Positions 21,397-34,135 of a stretch of 64,000 nucleotides of DNA are shown here, in pieces. The DNA is from Erpobdella octoculata (Eukaryota; Annelida; Clitellata; Hirudinida; Erpobdellidae), in NCBI GenBank assembly GCA_963978895.1, contig OZ022242.1:25399424-25463423 (forward strand), in the 5' to 3' direction. Position 1 is the first letter of the stretch. The number at the start of each line of letters is the position of its first letter. A program made the position numbers and the translations under genes. The notes under the pieces were generated by a model. That model searched no databases. It was not told the DNA's origin and saw only the letters and a program-made list of their open reading frames with translations.

Positions 21397-21796
21397 ATTG
21401 ATGGTGTATTCCAATAGTATAAATTTTATAGTCTCTGTGATTTCATTAGTTTATGATTCTGGTCTTAAACACTATGGAATTTTGTTTTACTCATGTTCTT
21501 TTTGTTGAGCCTCGTATTCTTTTGATTTGATAGGTGGAGTGTTTACTCTTTTGTTAGTGTGCTAATTCTTTGATAATTTCGGTTCTTTCTGTTTGTTTAC
21601 TTTTCTCGTTTTACTTTTGACCCTGATGATGGCATCTGGATAATGAAACTCCCGGATCCGGATTTCGGATACGGGATAATTTTAAAATTTTCCGGATTTC
21701 GGATACCGGATAATTTTAAAATTTTAATTTTACAATAATTCATGAAAAAAGAGTTAGATGGCAATGAAGATTGAAGAGTGTTGACAACTTGACAAT

Positions 21797-22063
21797 GTGT
21801 CAGAGTTAGACAACTGATATATTTAATGATTGTTGTCATATAACATTATTAATTATAAAAAATGAGAAAGCTGATTGAAACTTGAAAGTTTTATGTTCAA
21901 GTTTTAATTTTAAAAGTAATGCGTATGAGTCAATATGTCAGAGTTAGACAACTGAACTATTCAATGATTGTTGTCATATAACATTATTAATTATAAAAAA
22001 TGAGAAAGCTGAATGAAACTTAAAAGTTTTATGTTCAAGTTTTAACTTTAAAAGTAATGCGTA
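21797..22063 (+). repeat. Tandem duplication, two units of about 137 bp
   Basis: GTCAGAGTTAGACAACTGA to AAAAGTAATGCG occurs twice with a few substitutions (from 21798 and from 21938). Upstream, 21650-21710, is a shorter CGGATTTCGGATA repeat. Confidence 0.75.
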
Positions 22064-22856
22064 GTAACAGATCATATGAAAAGAAAAGATTGAAACAAGT
22101 TGCAACTAAGTCTACAAAAAAATACAAATAGAAAGTAACATTTAAATTATTTGCTAACTATCCTAACTGATTAACTGTTGACATGTTTTTATTTTGTAAT
22201 ATTGGTGCTTCAAGAGCGGCACATTTATTTTTAGCATTATTAGTTGCTCAGCTTTTTCTGGCAAGAGACTGCAATAAAGAAACATACACACACTTATTCA
22301 CACACATCCAAGGACAGCTACTGGAATATAGGCTAACAGATCATTCAGAACTTCCATCAATCTAATTAATCGAAAGGTTGCACAAAAAAATTTTGTTGTG
22401 GGAAAGTATATGAAAAGGTGTTGATAATAGTAGTAGATATCTCACAGTTCCCTAGATGTACAAATAGTAATAGTTGCAATACTGGTCGTTTGCAAGAAAA
22501 ATGAAATTAAAATGGATAGAAACAGTTATGATAATAGTGGTGTATTAGTTATAGTTATGACCACCTCCCCATTTCGGCATTTTCTAAAGAAATATGATCG
22601 GAGTCATCAACTATAAATAAAACAACGAGCAGCATTCGAGTACATGCAGCACAAATCGTAGTAGTCATAGTTGTGACATTGGGATTAAGAATTAATGTGC
22701 GCACCTCAAATACAGTTTTATCGTTAGTTATTGATTAACGTCAGAATCGTTTACTGAAAGATCTACCTACACATGCAAAACAAGGTTTTATTTAAATTTT
22801 ACCAGATACCAAACTGCCTGATAGCTGATATCCGGCACATCCCTAATATATATGGG
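22064..22856. other. Shc intron, no gene recognised
   Basis: AT-rich, without recognised repeats or homology. Confidence 0.4.
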
Positions 22857-23100
22857 AGAGTAGTACTGAATGGCCACACAATTATACACTTTTATTCAAA
22901 TCAATCATACAAAAAAACTATAAGTGATAGAATTAAAATTTTTTCACATAATGAAAACAAAAACATTCCACTACTAAAAACTACTCATTAAAACTTTTCA
23001 AATTATAACAATTTTATAAAAAATGATAAATATCGCAACCTCTCCAAAAATTTCTGGGTGGCCATTCAGTACTACCTGGTAGTACTGAATTGCCACTCAT
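22857..23100. mobile_element. Short inverted-repeat element (TAGTACTGAATGGCCAC ends)
   Basis: The left terminus GTAGTACTGAATGGCCAC (22860 onward) and the inverted right terminus GTGGCCATTCAGTACTAC (23059-23076) bound about 220 bp. A further direct copy of the terminus follows immediately (23079-23096), giving a local palindrome. This looks like a MITE or nested MITE pair. Confidence 0.6.
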
Positions 23101-23427
23101 GCAATTTTTATTATAGAAGACACAATTCTCACTAAATGGTAAGCAAAAATGTTTTATTTCACAGAAAAGTCTTTATTAATGTTAATTAAAAAAATCATGA
23201 AAGCATTTTGTCATTTTATTAAAAAGTTGTAGCCTACAAACCAAGACTATATGATAAAAAGTCAGAAGAAAATTTGATTTGCCCATTTCTTCTCTTAGAT
23301 TTTTGAAGGATTGGATCTCCTAGTCTCACAACAATTTGATCTAAATCTGCCTCACAAAAATCGTTATCTTTAGACAAATATTTGGCTTCTTCGGTGTCTT
23401 TATCCTTGTACAAAAATTTCAAATATA

Positions 23428-23567
23428 GGTCGGCGGTTCGAATCTCACTGGCGTCACCATCGTAGCTCCCTTAAGCAAGGAGTTTACACGCATTGCTCAG
23501 GTTGAGTGTCTCGCGGGGTTAACAACTCCTTTCACTAACCTTAATAAAAAAAAAAAAAAAAAAAAAA
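23428..23567 (+). mobile_element. tRNA-derived SINE, 5'-truncated, with poly(A)
   Basis: It starts in the tRNA B-box region (GGTCGGCGGTTCGAATCTC), continues GGCGTCACC..CTCCCTTAAGCAAGGAG and ends in an uninterrupted A tract (23548-23566). The tRNA head and CCCTTAAGCAAGGAG body match the full SINE at 61072-61293. Confidence 0.8.
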
Positions 23568-23594
23568 CAAGTTGTTTTTTATACATTCTCTATT

Positions 23595-23808
23595 AAACGT
23601 CACCGCATACTTACACGATACAAGTTTTTGAAGACTTCTTTCAACACTACGAAAATTGCGGATCGGTCTCTTCATCAAATCTGTCAACAGCTATCTTTAC
23701 TTCTTTCGGTGAACTGTTTTCGGTTGAAAGTGTTCGAAAGAATTTTCGTAGTGTTGAAAGAAGTCTTCAAAAACTTGTATCGTGTAAGTATGCAGTGACT
23801 TTTAATAA
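23595..23808. repeat. Palindrome, about 60-bp arms with 85-bp loop
   Basis: The arm ACTTACACGATACAAGTTTT..CACTACGAAAATT (23609-23655) is mirrored at 23741-23795. It lies just after the SINE poly(A) tail and is probably a small fold-back element. Confidence 0.8.
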
Positions 23809-24003
23809 AGAATATATATAGAGTTTGTCATTATATTTTTTTAAATTCAAGCCAGATTCTCAACATGGTAAAATGCAGGAGAAAAACGACAGTCGTCGGA
23901 TTTTGTATTTTCAAGCATGAAGAAACTTCCATGCTTCTTCATATTTATAACAACAATCATGCAGCAAATTTAGGTAGAGCCAGCCATCTAGCTCAAGCCA
24001 CAA

Positions 24004-24105
<102 letters not shown>

Positions 24106-24479
24106 AATATGCAAATTAAACTAGGTCAGCCTGTCATTGTGTTTCAGACACAAGCATAACAGGGAGATTAATATGAATATTTTACTTTTGTGTGTGTCAT
24201 TCCATAAATCATTTGTTTGTTGGTTGTATTTTATTATATTTGTTGTTATTAATCAACTATTTCACTAGGTTTTAAATTTTATTTTCAAGGTCAGGTCAGA
24301 AAGTGATAGAGGTTAGTTAGTTGTAGATATAATTTTTTAATGAATTGACATGTAAATTGATACATTGAGTTAACATTGAAAATGCTTGAAGTTGTTGTTA
24401 TTGGTTTAATTGTTATTTTGAATTGAGTTAAGTTAAAAATACTTTTGTTTATATTGGTATCATTCCAGGATTTGAACAG

Positions 24480-24570
24480 TCAAATCATTTTGCCTCCCAG
24501 TCTTCACAAGAAAGCATTGCTATGGCTACTGGAAAAAGCCTAGAAAGTTTTCAATCATTCAATTCTTCGG
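24480..24570 (+). CDS. Shc: Shc adaptor, second CH1 linker exon (probable)
   Basis: With the acceptor AACAG ending at 24479 this exon is phase 0 and reads SNHFASQSSQESIAMATGKS then LESFQSFNSS, leaving one base (G) before a GTTGGT donor. That base joins the AA of the next exon to make Glu, so phases fit from 20117 through to 35099. The sequence is Ser/Gln-rich linker with no diagnostic motif, so support is from phase and openness only. A stronger-looking acceptor (CATTCCAG, exon from 24469) would need an unseen additional exon. Confidence 0.55.
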
Positions 24571-24917
24571 GTTGGTTGTTTTAAATTAATTATTTTTTAT
24601 TTTGGTAGTAGTTATCGAAAATGCTGTGCTATGTGTAAACATAGACAAATCAGCTCGCTAGCGATTCGTAACGTTGAAGCTTGAAGTTATTTATTGCACA
24701 ATATTTCTCGAATTATAATTCCGGCTTAGTACTTCTTTCGCGCCGACTCAATCTATTTATATCTCACGTTTCTGAAATCTCTTGATTGTGACAACTCTTT
24801 TGATTCTATTAGATAACTTTAGTCAACTTGCTTAACTACAGAGTCTATTCTCTAAAACTCTAAAGCTCGATCACACGAACCGACTAACTCTACTTCACTA
24901 ACTCAACTTCACTACTT

Positions 24918-25925
24918 TTTTTTTTTTTTCTATTATAGTTTATAGTCTTTTACACCATGTGTTTTAAGACGCGAAAACAAAATCAAAATGAAAAAAATAC
25001 TTATTTACACTAAATAATTTTTCTCTATATTTACAGTTCTTTACGATTATTTTGTATCCATTTATAGATGATGTCGTGGCATATTTCCGAGTTCAGTATG
25101 GTTTGGAGTGTAGTTGGTTTTTGGATCCTTTTACAAAAGTTCCCAAGTTCCATTCCTAGTTGTGTCGTTTCTTTGCAGTGCAGCAACCAGTGCTCGATTG
25201 CTTCCTCTGTTCCGCAGGTTTCGCGCAAACCTGTCTCATGAAGATTCATTCTCTTCAAATTTTGTTTCAGCGGACACTTTCCAAGTCGGAGTCGGGAAAT
25301 GATGACTTCCTTTTTTCTGTTTGTTGTCTTGAATTTAATTTTATTTGAGACTTTTTTTTCGAGAGACTAGTAGTGTCGACTTTCTTGAGCAGAGTCCCAT
25401 CTGGTCTGCCATTCGTTCAAAAGCTCTCTGCGCATTGTTCTTTTTATGTCAAATATCTCTGGCATAATCTCAATCTCTATTTCGGGATGTTTGGTAGCTT
25501 CTTTGGCAAGGCAATCTGCCATTTCACTTCCACGTATGCCCACGTGGCTAGGTACTCAAATCCAGGTAATTGTTTTCCCTTCTTTTGAGAGGTTGGATGC
25601 TAGTGTTAGGACTGATTCCACAAGAGCAGATTTTTGAGCATTTGCGGAATTTTTCAATGAAATCATAGAGCTATATGAATCCGTAAATAGGGCTATTTTA
25701 TGTGGACCGTCTGGTTGTGCCATCCACTCCAAGCCGCATTTTATAGCCGTTAGCTCAGCAGTATAAATACTAACGTCATTCGTGACTCTCTTAGCCATTT
25801 TCATATCTTTTTCCAGATATAAATTCCCACAGCTGCTACATTGTCTATTTTAGATGCATCTGTGTACATATGTGTCGAGTCTGTATATGTAGCAATCAGT
25901 TCCTTAGCTCTTTGGACAATTGACG
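24918..25925 (-). pseudogene. I-like LINE, 5'-truncated copy (RNase H end)
   Basis: Closely matches 29482-30480: minus frames carry RNase H blocks (SIYTAELTAIKCGLEWM, IALFTDSYSSMISL) and the C-terminal GLRETCGTEEAIEHWLLHCK zinc-like motif, then the 3' tail block and a T-rich end at 24918. It is truncated at its 5' side at 25925, next to Helitron minisatellite sequence. Confidence 0.9.
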
Positions 25926-26167
25926 GAATCGGGAAAATGACCGGAAGAGCGAAAGCGACCGGGAATGGGAGAGCAAGCGGAAACGGGAAAGCGACCGGGA
26001 GAGAAAACGGGGAATTAAACGGGAGCTAGAGAAAAACGATAAAATAACTCTGAAAACCCCCGCTTCACTCACCCGCTCCGTTCATTTCGTGATGGATTTC
26101 AACTTTTTTTTACTATATTTGATTCCCCTTGACTCAAAGGGGAATACATACATACATACAAACATTC

Positions 26168-26217
<50 letters not shown>

Positions 26218-26400
26218 CTCGCTCGCTCACCCGCTCCGCTCCGCTCATTTTTTGACGGATTTCAAATATTTTTTCTTTATATTTGATTCCCCTTGACTCT
26301 CAAGGTTGTGTTAAAATTTCATTACGATCGGATGAATGGTGTAGCAATGCATAAATAACATACATATATAAATACATACATACAAACATCCATTTTTATA
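25926..26400. mobile_element. Helitron-family fragments with TA tract
   Basis: Minisatellite units (25930-26000), then a minus-oriented leader (GACTCTCAAGG..CATTACGATCGGATGAATGG at 26290-26340) and TA at 26171-26213. At least two overlapping truncated copies of the family. Confidence 0.5.
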
Positions 26401-26411
26401 TATATAGATAA

Positions 26412-28243
26412 CTAGCTGGTTACCCGGCGTTGCCCGGGGATTTTAAAGGTTTTTTATCGTATTTCTCTCTGGCTCCCGTTTCCTTAACCGCTTGCTTTCC
26501 CGTTCCAGGTCGCATTTCTGCTCACGGTCGCTTTTCCGGCCCGGTCTCTTTTACTTTTCCCGATCCCGGTTGCTTTTACGCTTTACCGCCACAGCTTGCT
26601 CTTCTTTTCGCTCTTCCGTTATTCCATTAAATTTTAGAGCCTTCCCAATGTGGCTTAGATGGGCTGTAGCGGAATGCTGTGCACAGTCATCAAAATTGAT
26701 CTGTTCTCTCGTTAACACTTTGTTGTTTGGTTTGCTCGTTGAGTTACGTCTGAACTTCCTCAATTTTAATAAGTGTTCTTTAATGTATTGGTTTCACTCT
26801 GCAAGTGTGATCTTCTGCTTATTACGATTGACTAAAGCTGAAAAAAAAAAATTATTAGTTAACGCTGCAATAACGTTAAAATCCGCTCATATATCTCAAC
26901 AAATTATAAATACTTGTAAGATTATAATTGCTTACAATAGATTTATCACACACTGTTCAACAGCTGCTTTTCGAAAAATCGCTAGTCTTAGTTTTTGAGT
27001 TGTTTATAGTTTTTAAGTGTCATGTCTACAGAAAGCATATAACGCTACATGTGGCATGTTAATAAATGTTGGCCCGTGGCTTTGAAAAATTTGATATAAA
27101 ACACAGATTGAAATAAAACATGAAGTAATAATAATATTAAAAACCTTCAAAGCATTAACTTAATGAATTTTCCGAGAGTTTTCTGAGATCATCAATTTGG
27201 AACAATCGAAGAGTACCACTTTTATTTAGCAAATGATGCAATTATAAATTGAACGAAACAGCAGCAGATTCATAGGCTGGCTTGAGAACTTTGTTCATGA
27301 TTTTGTTGAAACACAAAAATACTGCACTTGCTTTCATTTCTTTCAAATTTCATGCACCTCGTATATCAGTGAAACTTTTACAATAAATTGGTGTTGCATG
27401 TAAGATTTTCTTCAAAATGTAATTTTCTAATTTCCTCTGAAAAGTAAAAAATAAAATAAGACCGATAAATTAATTCATAATCTTATAGTCATAACTACTC
27501 GTCAATAATAAATTAATACCAAATCGGCTAATGCCATCACATAAAAAAACACTTACCTGCCCAAAAAAATTTCTCATTTACTGATTTTGTTAAGTCTGGA
27601 ACTCTTTTTGTGAAGCACAAAATATCTCTAAAATTTAGAGTCTAAATTTCTAAATAGAAGAAATTCCACCTGCAATTTATTGATTAGTCCTGAAAACCAA
27701 AGTTATCTGGATTTAAAAGATATACTCACTCACAACAATAATAATTAGAAAATTAAATAATATAAGAATAGTTGCCTAAGTTTTTAAATTACTTTGATTT
27801 CGAGAAACCGAGACGATAAACATCGAATGTAAACAAAACATAGCTCTGATACAATAGCGAAAATATTAAAAAAAAAATAATTTTCTAAAACATTCAAAAA
27901 CATTTGAACGATATACAGTAATTAAAAAAATTAAAGAAAATAATAGTACTTTAGTACTTTTGATATTAGTAAAATAATACTCACTTTTGATTTTGAGAAA
28001 TCGCGACAACCAACAACGGCGGAACGGAAAGCGACGGAAACCCTCAGCTTGTTAAGCCGCGATATAATTGCATAGACGAAAATATTTCTAAAAATTAATT
28101 TTCTAAAAACATTCAAAACAATTTTTTTAAATAAATGAGATTATTTGTTAGGTGGTAAATGTTTATTATGTAAAATTTCGTGCAAATCCCTTCATTGGTT
28201 TTGGCGTTATTAATGAACAGACGTTGCCTTTTATATATATAGA
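26412..28243 (-). mobile_element. Non-autonomous Helitron with both ends (1.83 kb)
   Basis: On the minus strand it starts TCTATATATATAAAAGGCAA at 28243 and ends with the CCCGG-GCAACG-CCGGG hairpin, eleven bases and CTAG at 26415-26412. The base before is A and the base after is T: the Helitron 5'-TC...CTRR-3' insertion between A and T, without target duplication. The interior is AT-rich with no transposase. It is the best-delimited Helitron in the window. Confidence 0.8.
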
Positions 28244-28504
28244 TAATTATTCTTCAAATTATATGTATTATCTCCGTGCTGCATATATAAAATATAATTT
28301 TTAAAATATTACTTGAATATTGAATTGCTCTGTGTCAACCAAATTTTTGAATTTTGAATTAATAAAGGCAAAAATTTTGAGAGCCGGAGCCGCCAGATAT
28401 TTTTGGCTCCGGCTCCGACAAAAATTAGCGGCTCTGCGGCTCCGGAAGCCTGGGTCTTTCTATCGTTTTTTTAATTGTGTGTATACAGCTGGTATAATAA
28501 GAAA

Positions 28505-28786
28505 TAGATATACATATATATATATATATCTTTGAGACATGCTCTAAGAAACACAACTCGCCATTTGGCGACCATTTATTGGTCTGTCGGTCTGACAATA
28601 AAAGTTTAATGGAAAAGATTTTGGCTAATTGTAGTCTTGAACAGCGAGTTTTATACCGAAAAGTCGAGAATTTGGCTCGAAAAGTTGTTTCTGCCAAATG
28701 GTGAGTTGTGTTTCTTAGGGCATGTCTCAAAGATAAATTGATTCCACAGTTTATTCGCAACAAATATATATATATATATATATATA
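28505..28786. pseudogene. Two PLE N-termini back to back between TA tracts
   Basis: On the + strand, 28609-28765 reads MEKILANCSLEQRVLYRKVE then KVVSAKW-stop-VVFLRACLKDKLIPQF and ends at TA (28766-28786). On the minus strand, 28569-28530 carries the complementary AKWRVVFLRACLKD piece ending at TA (28528-28505). The 41-bp arms (28529-28569 and 28693-28734) are complementary. Confidence 0.75.
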
Positions 28787-29365
28787 CTAGCGGAGTGCCC
28801 GGGGTTTTTAGAGGTTCTTCTAGTGTTTGTCTCTCTCGCTCAGGTTTCCTTCTCCGGTTGCTTTCCTGCTCCCGTTTGCTTTCCCGTTCCGGTCGCTTTT
28901 CCGTTCCTGGCCGATTTCCCGCTTCCGGTCACTTTTCCGCTCCTGTTTGCTCTCCCGTTCTCGCTCATGCTTGCTCTCTCATTCCCGTTCTCGCACGCGC
29001 TCATTTTCTCTTTTTCATTCTTTCCTAACTATCCTAACTTCTTTTAGCCCATAAAACATAAAATAGATTTGGCTAAATCTTGCTTGAAGCTTTCAAACGT
29101 TGTTACGTAACCTAAATTTGAATTTTATTACGCAATTACCGATTTTAAATTTTATTACTCACCCCGAATATATATATATATATATATATATATAGTTCCC
29201 GCTCGCTCACCCGCTCCGCTCATTTTGTGACTGATTTCAAATTTTTTTTTCTATATTTGATTCCCCTTGACTCTCAAGGTTGTGTGAAAATTTCATTACG
29301 ATCGGATGAATGGTGTAGCAATGCATAAAGGACATACATACATTTATACATACAAACATTCATTT
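28787..29365 (-). mobile_element. Non-autonomous Helitron, minus orientation
   Basis: The 3' end CTAG is at 28790-28787, preceded by a shortened CCCCGGGCAC hairpin remnant. Minisatellite occupies 28800-29000, with the family leader at 29205-29340. The internal TA tract at 29169-29193 suggests one copy inserted in another. Confidence 0.6.
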
Positions 29366-30447
<1,082 letters not shown>

Positions 30448-31010
30448 TCAGTTCCTTAGCTCTTTGGACAATTGACGGATCATCCTTCTTTAACCCCACC
30501 AGCCCTTCGTTAAAAAGAGGTGGAATAAGTTTCCATGGTGGAGTTAGAGAAGGAGTTAAGGGGACTGGATTGAATTTGTCAACTATTTTGTTCAATGCCG
30601 CTGTTCTTTTGGCTGCTGGATGTTCAGCTTCTTTCACTTTTCTGTGAAAGAACCATCGCCATTTAACCCCTTCTTGTCCTCTGGGAGGTACAAAGACGTC
30701 TTTTGTCGGATGGTTTGGAATGATCTTGGTTTTAGTGGAAGGTTTGTAATTAACATCTTTCGTCGTATATCGAGTGGAGGATCTCCGCATTCTATTTGTA
30801 GAGCGGTGAAACTGGTTCCAACCATTGCCCCGCAAGCTGTTTTTAAGGCACTATATTGGATTTTCTCGAGTCTTTGTTTTTGAGATTCTGATGCACTGTC
30901 AAATGCTTCGCAGCCAAACTCCATCACTGACCGTATGGCGCATCGGTAGAAAAGCATCAGTGTTTCTTTGCCGCATCCCCAGCTTTGTCCTGTTAGGCAT
31001 CGCTTGATAT

Positions 31011-31859
31011 TTAATCTTTTTTGCAACGATCAACGATCTTATAAATGTGTTTTTTCCAGGTTAATTTTGAGTCAAATATTATCCCGAGAAATGTAACTTC
31101 GCTCTTCCAACTGATTTTTTTGTCATCCATACAAATAGGTAGGGAATTTTTTCGGAATTCATTGTATTTTGTAAAACAGACTGCTACCGATTTCTCGGTT
31201 GACAGTTTGAGGAAGAATGTTTGGATTTCGTTTAATCGAGTCTGTAAGCAGTTTCGCATAGTAAGTGGGTCTTTTCCTGAAATCCATATTGCTACATCGT
31301 CCGCAAATATAGATGTCCGAATTCCATGGATTTCTTGACAAAGGATGTCGCTCATCATAACAATGAACAAAAGGGGGCTCAGGACAGAACCCTGCGGGGT
31401 ACCATTTTCCAACAATACCGGGTCTGACAACGTGGATCCCACACGAACCATGGCCTCTCGATTATTCAAGAAGCTATGGATCCATTTTAAAATCTTTCCT
31501 CTGACACCAAGCTTTTCAAGCTTAAACAAAAGCCCCTCTCGCCACATTAGATCGAAGGCTTTTTCTAAGTCCAGAAAGACCGCCAGTGTCCCACCATTAT
31601 TCCACATCGAGCGTTTAATATCGTTTTGTAGTCTATCCAGCCTGACAATATTATATCCTGAAATACTAAAGTTATTGCCCTCTTTCAGCCATGTTTCCTG
31701 CAGGGCAATGATGTCGGGAACCTTCTCCATTTTTCCGATAAAAATATTTAGTTCGTTGACTCTCGCTCGAATACTTTGACAGTTCCACTGTAAAATGGTA
31801 ATGTTGTTGTCCATGTTTGGTTTTTTGAACTGGTTTATACCGTTTTCTAGAGGATTCAA
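31011..31859 (-). pseudogene. I-like LINE, endonuclease start fused in frame to RT palm
   Basis: A 282-codon continuous frame. Residues 1-75 are the APE endonuclease N-terminus (ITILQWNCQSIRARVNELNI, IIALQETWLKEGNNF). From about residue 76 it is reverse transcriptase (LAVFLDLEKAFDLMWREGLL, GTPQGSVLSPLLF, TSIFADDVAIW). Several hundred residues, the rest of the endonuclease and the RT fingers, are absent, yet the frame runs on without a stop. The YxDD-box equivalent FADD is present. It cannot be autonomous without most of the endonuclease. Confidence 0.9.
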
Positions 31860-31861
31860 AT

Positions 31862-32060
31862 TTTAAGATTCGGAAACCTCCATATCTCCAGGGTACGCCT
31901 GAAAGCCATTGTATTTAAGAATGTTATTGAACATTTTTATTACAGCTTCCAAGGGCATTTGTGGTATGTCTTTTGTTATTTCCTGAATCTCCTCGACAAG
32001 CCCCTGTATCGTTGGCATGCTCATTGGTTCTTCACGTTTTTCTGTCTTTTTTTGTAATAA
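31862..32060 (-). pseudogene. I-like LINE, C-terminus of ORF1
   Basis: The minus strand reads MSMPTIQGLVEEIQEITKDI, PQMPLEAVIKMFNNIL.. and stops just before the ORF2 start at 31859. This is the normal ORF1-ORF2 junction of an I-like LINE. The 5' truncation lies at about 32060. Confidence 0.6.
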
Positions 32061-32286
32061 CGCGCAAGACTGGGAAGCTTAATATTAAGAAGTCCATTAG
32101 CAAGTAATGCCTGTTACGCAATTGTAAACAGTGCTTTGAAAACTTATGCAATGATCATGTATTGGCACTTTTGGCCCGGAAGGTTTTTTGGCCCCCTGAG
32201 CCGGGGGATCGGAGGAGTCCAAACCTTCTTAACTTTTTCCCTTCTTAACTTTCCAGGCCAAAAGTTCCTATGTACAACCATCGAAG

Positions 32287-32617
32287 GTAATTGCGTAATA
32301 AAATTCAAATATTGTTTGCGTAACAACGTTTGAAGGCTTCAATTAACTTTTAGCAAATCTATGCGGGAACGGGAAAATAGATTTGCGTAATAAAATTCAA
32401 ATATTGTTTACGTAACAACGTTTGAAGGCTTCAAGCAACTTTTAGCAAATCTATTTTACGTTTTATAGGCTAAAATAAGTTATGAAAGAGTGGAAAAGAA
32501 AAAATGAGCGCGAGCGGGAACGGAAATGGGAGAGCAAGCGGGGAAGGAAACGGGAGCAAGCGAGAAAAATGATAAAAACCTCTGAAAACCCCGAGCAACG
32601 CCGGGTAACCCCGCTAG
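32287..32617 (+). mobile_element. Non-autonomous Helitron fragment with CTAG end
   Basis: A duplicated leader (AATAAAATTCAAATATTGTT at 32298 and 32391), a few minisatellite units, a hairpin (CCCCGAGCAACGCCGGG) and CTAG at 32614-32617 followed by T. Confidence 0.65.
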
Positions 32618-33000
32618 TCCTAAATAATAAGGCCTAAATTAATTAGAACTAAAAATCTAGAATGCAACAAAACAATTTCATTCCTATAACATCTTTAACT
32701 AGGAAAAAACTAAATAAAATTAATTAAAACAAAAAAATAAATTTTAATTAACCAATCAGAAGGCACTGTTTATCATAAATTGCGCTTTCTTTTTTTTGAG
32801 ACAATGTTTCAGTCAAAAAAAGAATGCCAGTTTGTTCGAAAGCTCAGACACAATAAATCATTTTTGTTTAAACTTTAGTCATCTAAAGCTTTAGTTTTTA
32901 GGACTTTATTTGTTTTCTCATGGCGCCCCCTGGGCCCTGGCCTCAAAAGCTTATTTCTTAGAATATTTCTTTGCACACTTGTATTTTCTACCCTGAAGCA
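32618..33000. other. No gene recognised
   Basis: AT-rich intron sequence. Confidence 0.4.
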
Positions 33001-33007
33001 GGTTACA

Positions 33008-33153
33008 AATTATCTCATGTCAACAATAGGTCAAACAAGATTCAATGCTCTTGCAGGTTTGACCATAGAAGGTGAAATTTAAAGTACATGATGACTATGA
33101 TGACATTATTGATGATTTTGCTGCTACCAAAGCAAGGAAGAAGAACCTATGAT
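33008..33153 (+). pseudogene. hAT transposase C-terminal dimerisation fragment 1
   Basis: It reads NYLMSTIGQTRFNALAGLTI then, in another frame, DDIIDDFAATKARKKNL and stop. This resembles the end of hAT transposases (LRSTMSQERLxxLAxLSIE..IIDxFAxxKARK). A frameshift lies near 33085. Confidence 0.7.
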
Positions 33154-33316
33154 TTTGTTATGATTGAAAGGGGCAATTTTTGATAACACTTTATATAGAC
33201 TTGAAATCAAAGATATCTCTAGGTTTAGTCAATAATAATTATGTCTGTAATTGCTCTACAACATATTGAATTATCATTAATGAAAAATTATGGAGAAATT
33301 GAACAGAACTCTTATG

Positions 33317-33626
33317 CAGGGGCGCCGAGAGGGGAGCAAGGGGGAAATGCACCGGGGCCCGGAGTAGTGTAAAGGAGCCCGGACCATTGACCAAGGTAGC
33401 AGTTGCGATAAGAATTTTTTGTATGATACCTGTGACTGTTGCAGAAGCTGAACAGTCATTTAGCAAATTGAAACAAATAAATAGTGTACAACGATCAGTA
33501 ATGGGGCAGGAAAGACTTTGTGGTTTAGCGTTACTAGCAATTGAAACTGATCTAGCTAGGTCTATTAAATTTGATGAAATCCTTGACAATGTTGCATTAA
33601 GCAAATCAAGAAAAATATCACTTTGA
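33317..33626 (+). pseudogene. hAT transposase C-terminal dimerisation fragment 2
   Basis: The frame 33387-33626 reads IFCMIPVTVAEAEQSFSKLK, QINSVQRSVMGQERLCGLAL, LAIETDLARSIKFDEIL: the hAT C-terminal dimerisation region (PVTVAxAERSFSKLKxIKxxLRSxMxQERLxxLAxLxIE). Just upstream (33316-33340) is a GGGGCGCCGAGAGGGG motif resembling a hAT terminus, implying a deletion or nested insertion. It is not related closely enough to fragment 1 to be a simple duplicate. Confidence 0.85.
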
Positions 33627-34135
33627 AAATTTGGACGAATTGTGCAAAAGACTTATACTGTTAATTTTCTACATCATTTCTTTGATAAACCGTGTTATTT
33701 GTAGATGGCAAACGTATTTTAATATTTTAAAGTCTGAAATTGAAAATCATAAAATTAAAATGATACAATTCCAATAAGTATTACATTTATATATTTCAAA
33801 AATTCCATCATCAAAGTACAGTTTATATAAAATTTAAGAAAACGATAGGAAGGATTCACCGCTAGTACCTAAATGGCCATGAACATTTAAATTTTTAGGC
33901 ACTATCGTCTAGCTCTCAGGGAGGCCCTTATACCTCAGCACAGGCACCTGCAATGGTCTCTCTGCGGCCCTCCTCTTAAGTATTTAATTACATAGATAAT
34001 TATATTTACAGGGTACCCAACTATAATTGGTCAAATAAATTTGTGTATCAAATTTGCATGAACCTGGTCTGGGGAAATAATCAGTTACTAGAGCCCGGGG
34101 TAGGGGCGCTGGGGGCGCCATCGAAATATTAGCCT
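33627..34135. other. Degraded hAT flank, no gene
   Basis: No ORF homology. The stretch ends with GAGCCCGGGGTAGGGGCGCT (34091-34110), which may be the other end of the hAT element at 33317. Confidence 0.35.

Noticed and set aside
21621..21660. Another hammerhead (CTGATGATGG..GAAA)
   Set aside because: The sequence between CTGATGA and GAAA does not pair as stem II and no stem I partner was found.
24469..24570. Longer Shc exon from the CATTCCAG acceptor
   Set aside because: The frame then needs a preceding exon leaving one base, whereas the exon at 20117 leaves none; the acceptor at 24479 fits without an extra exon.
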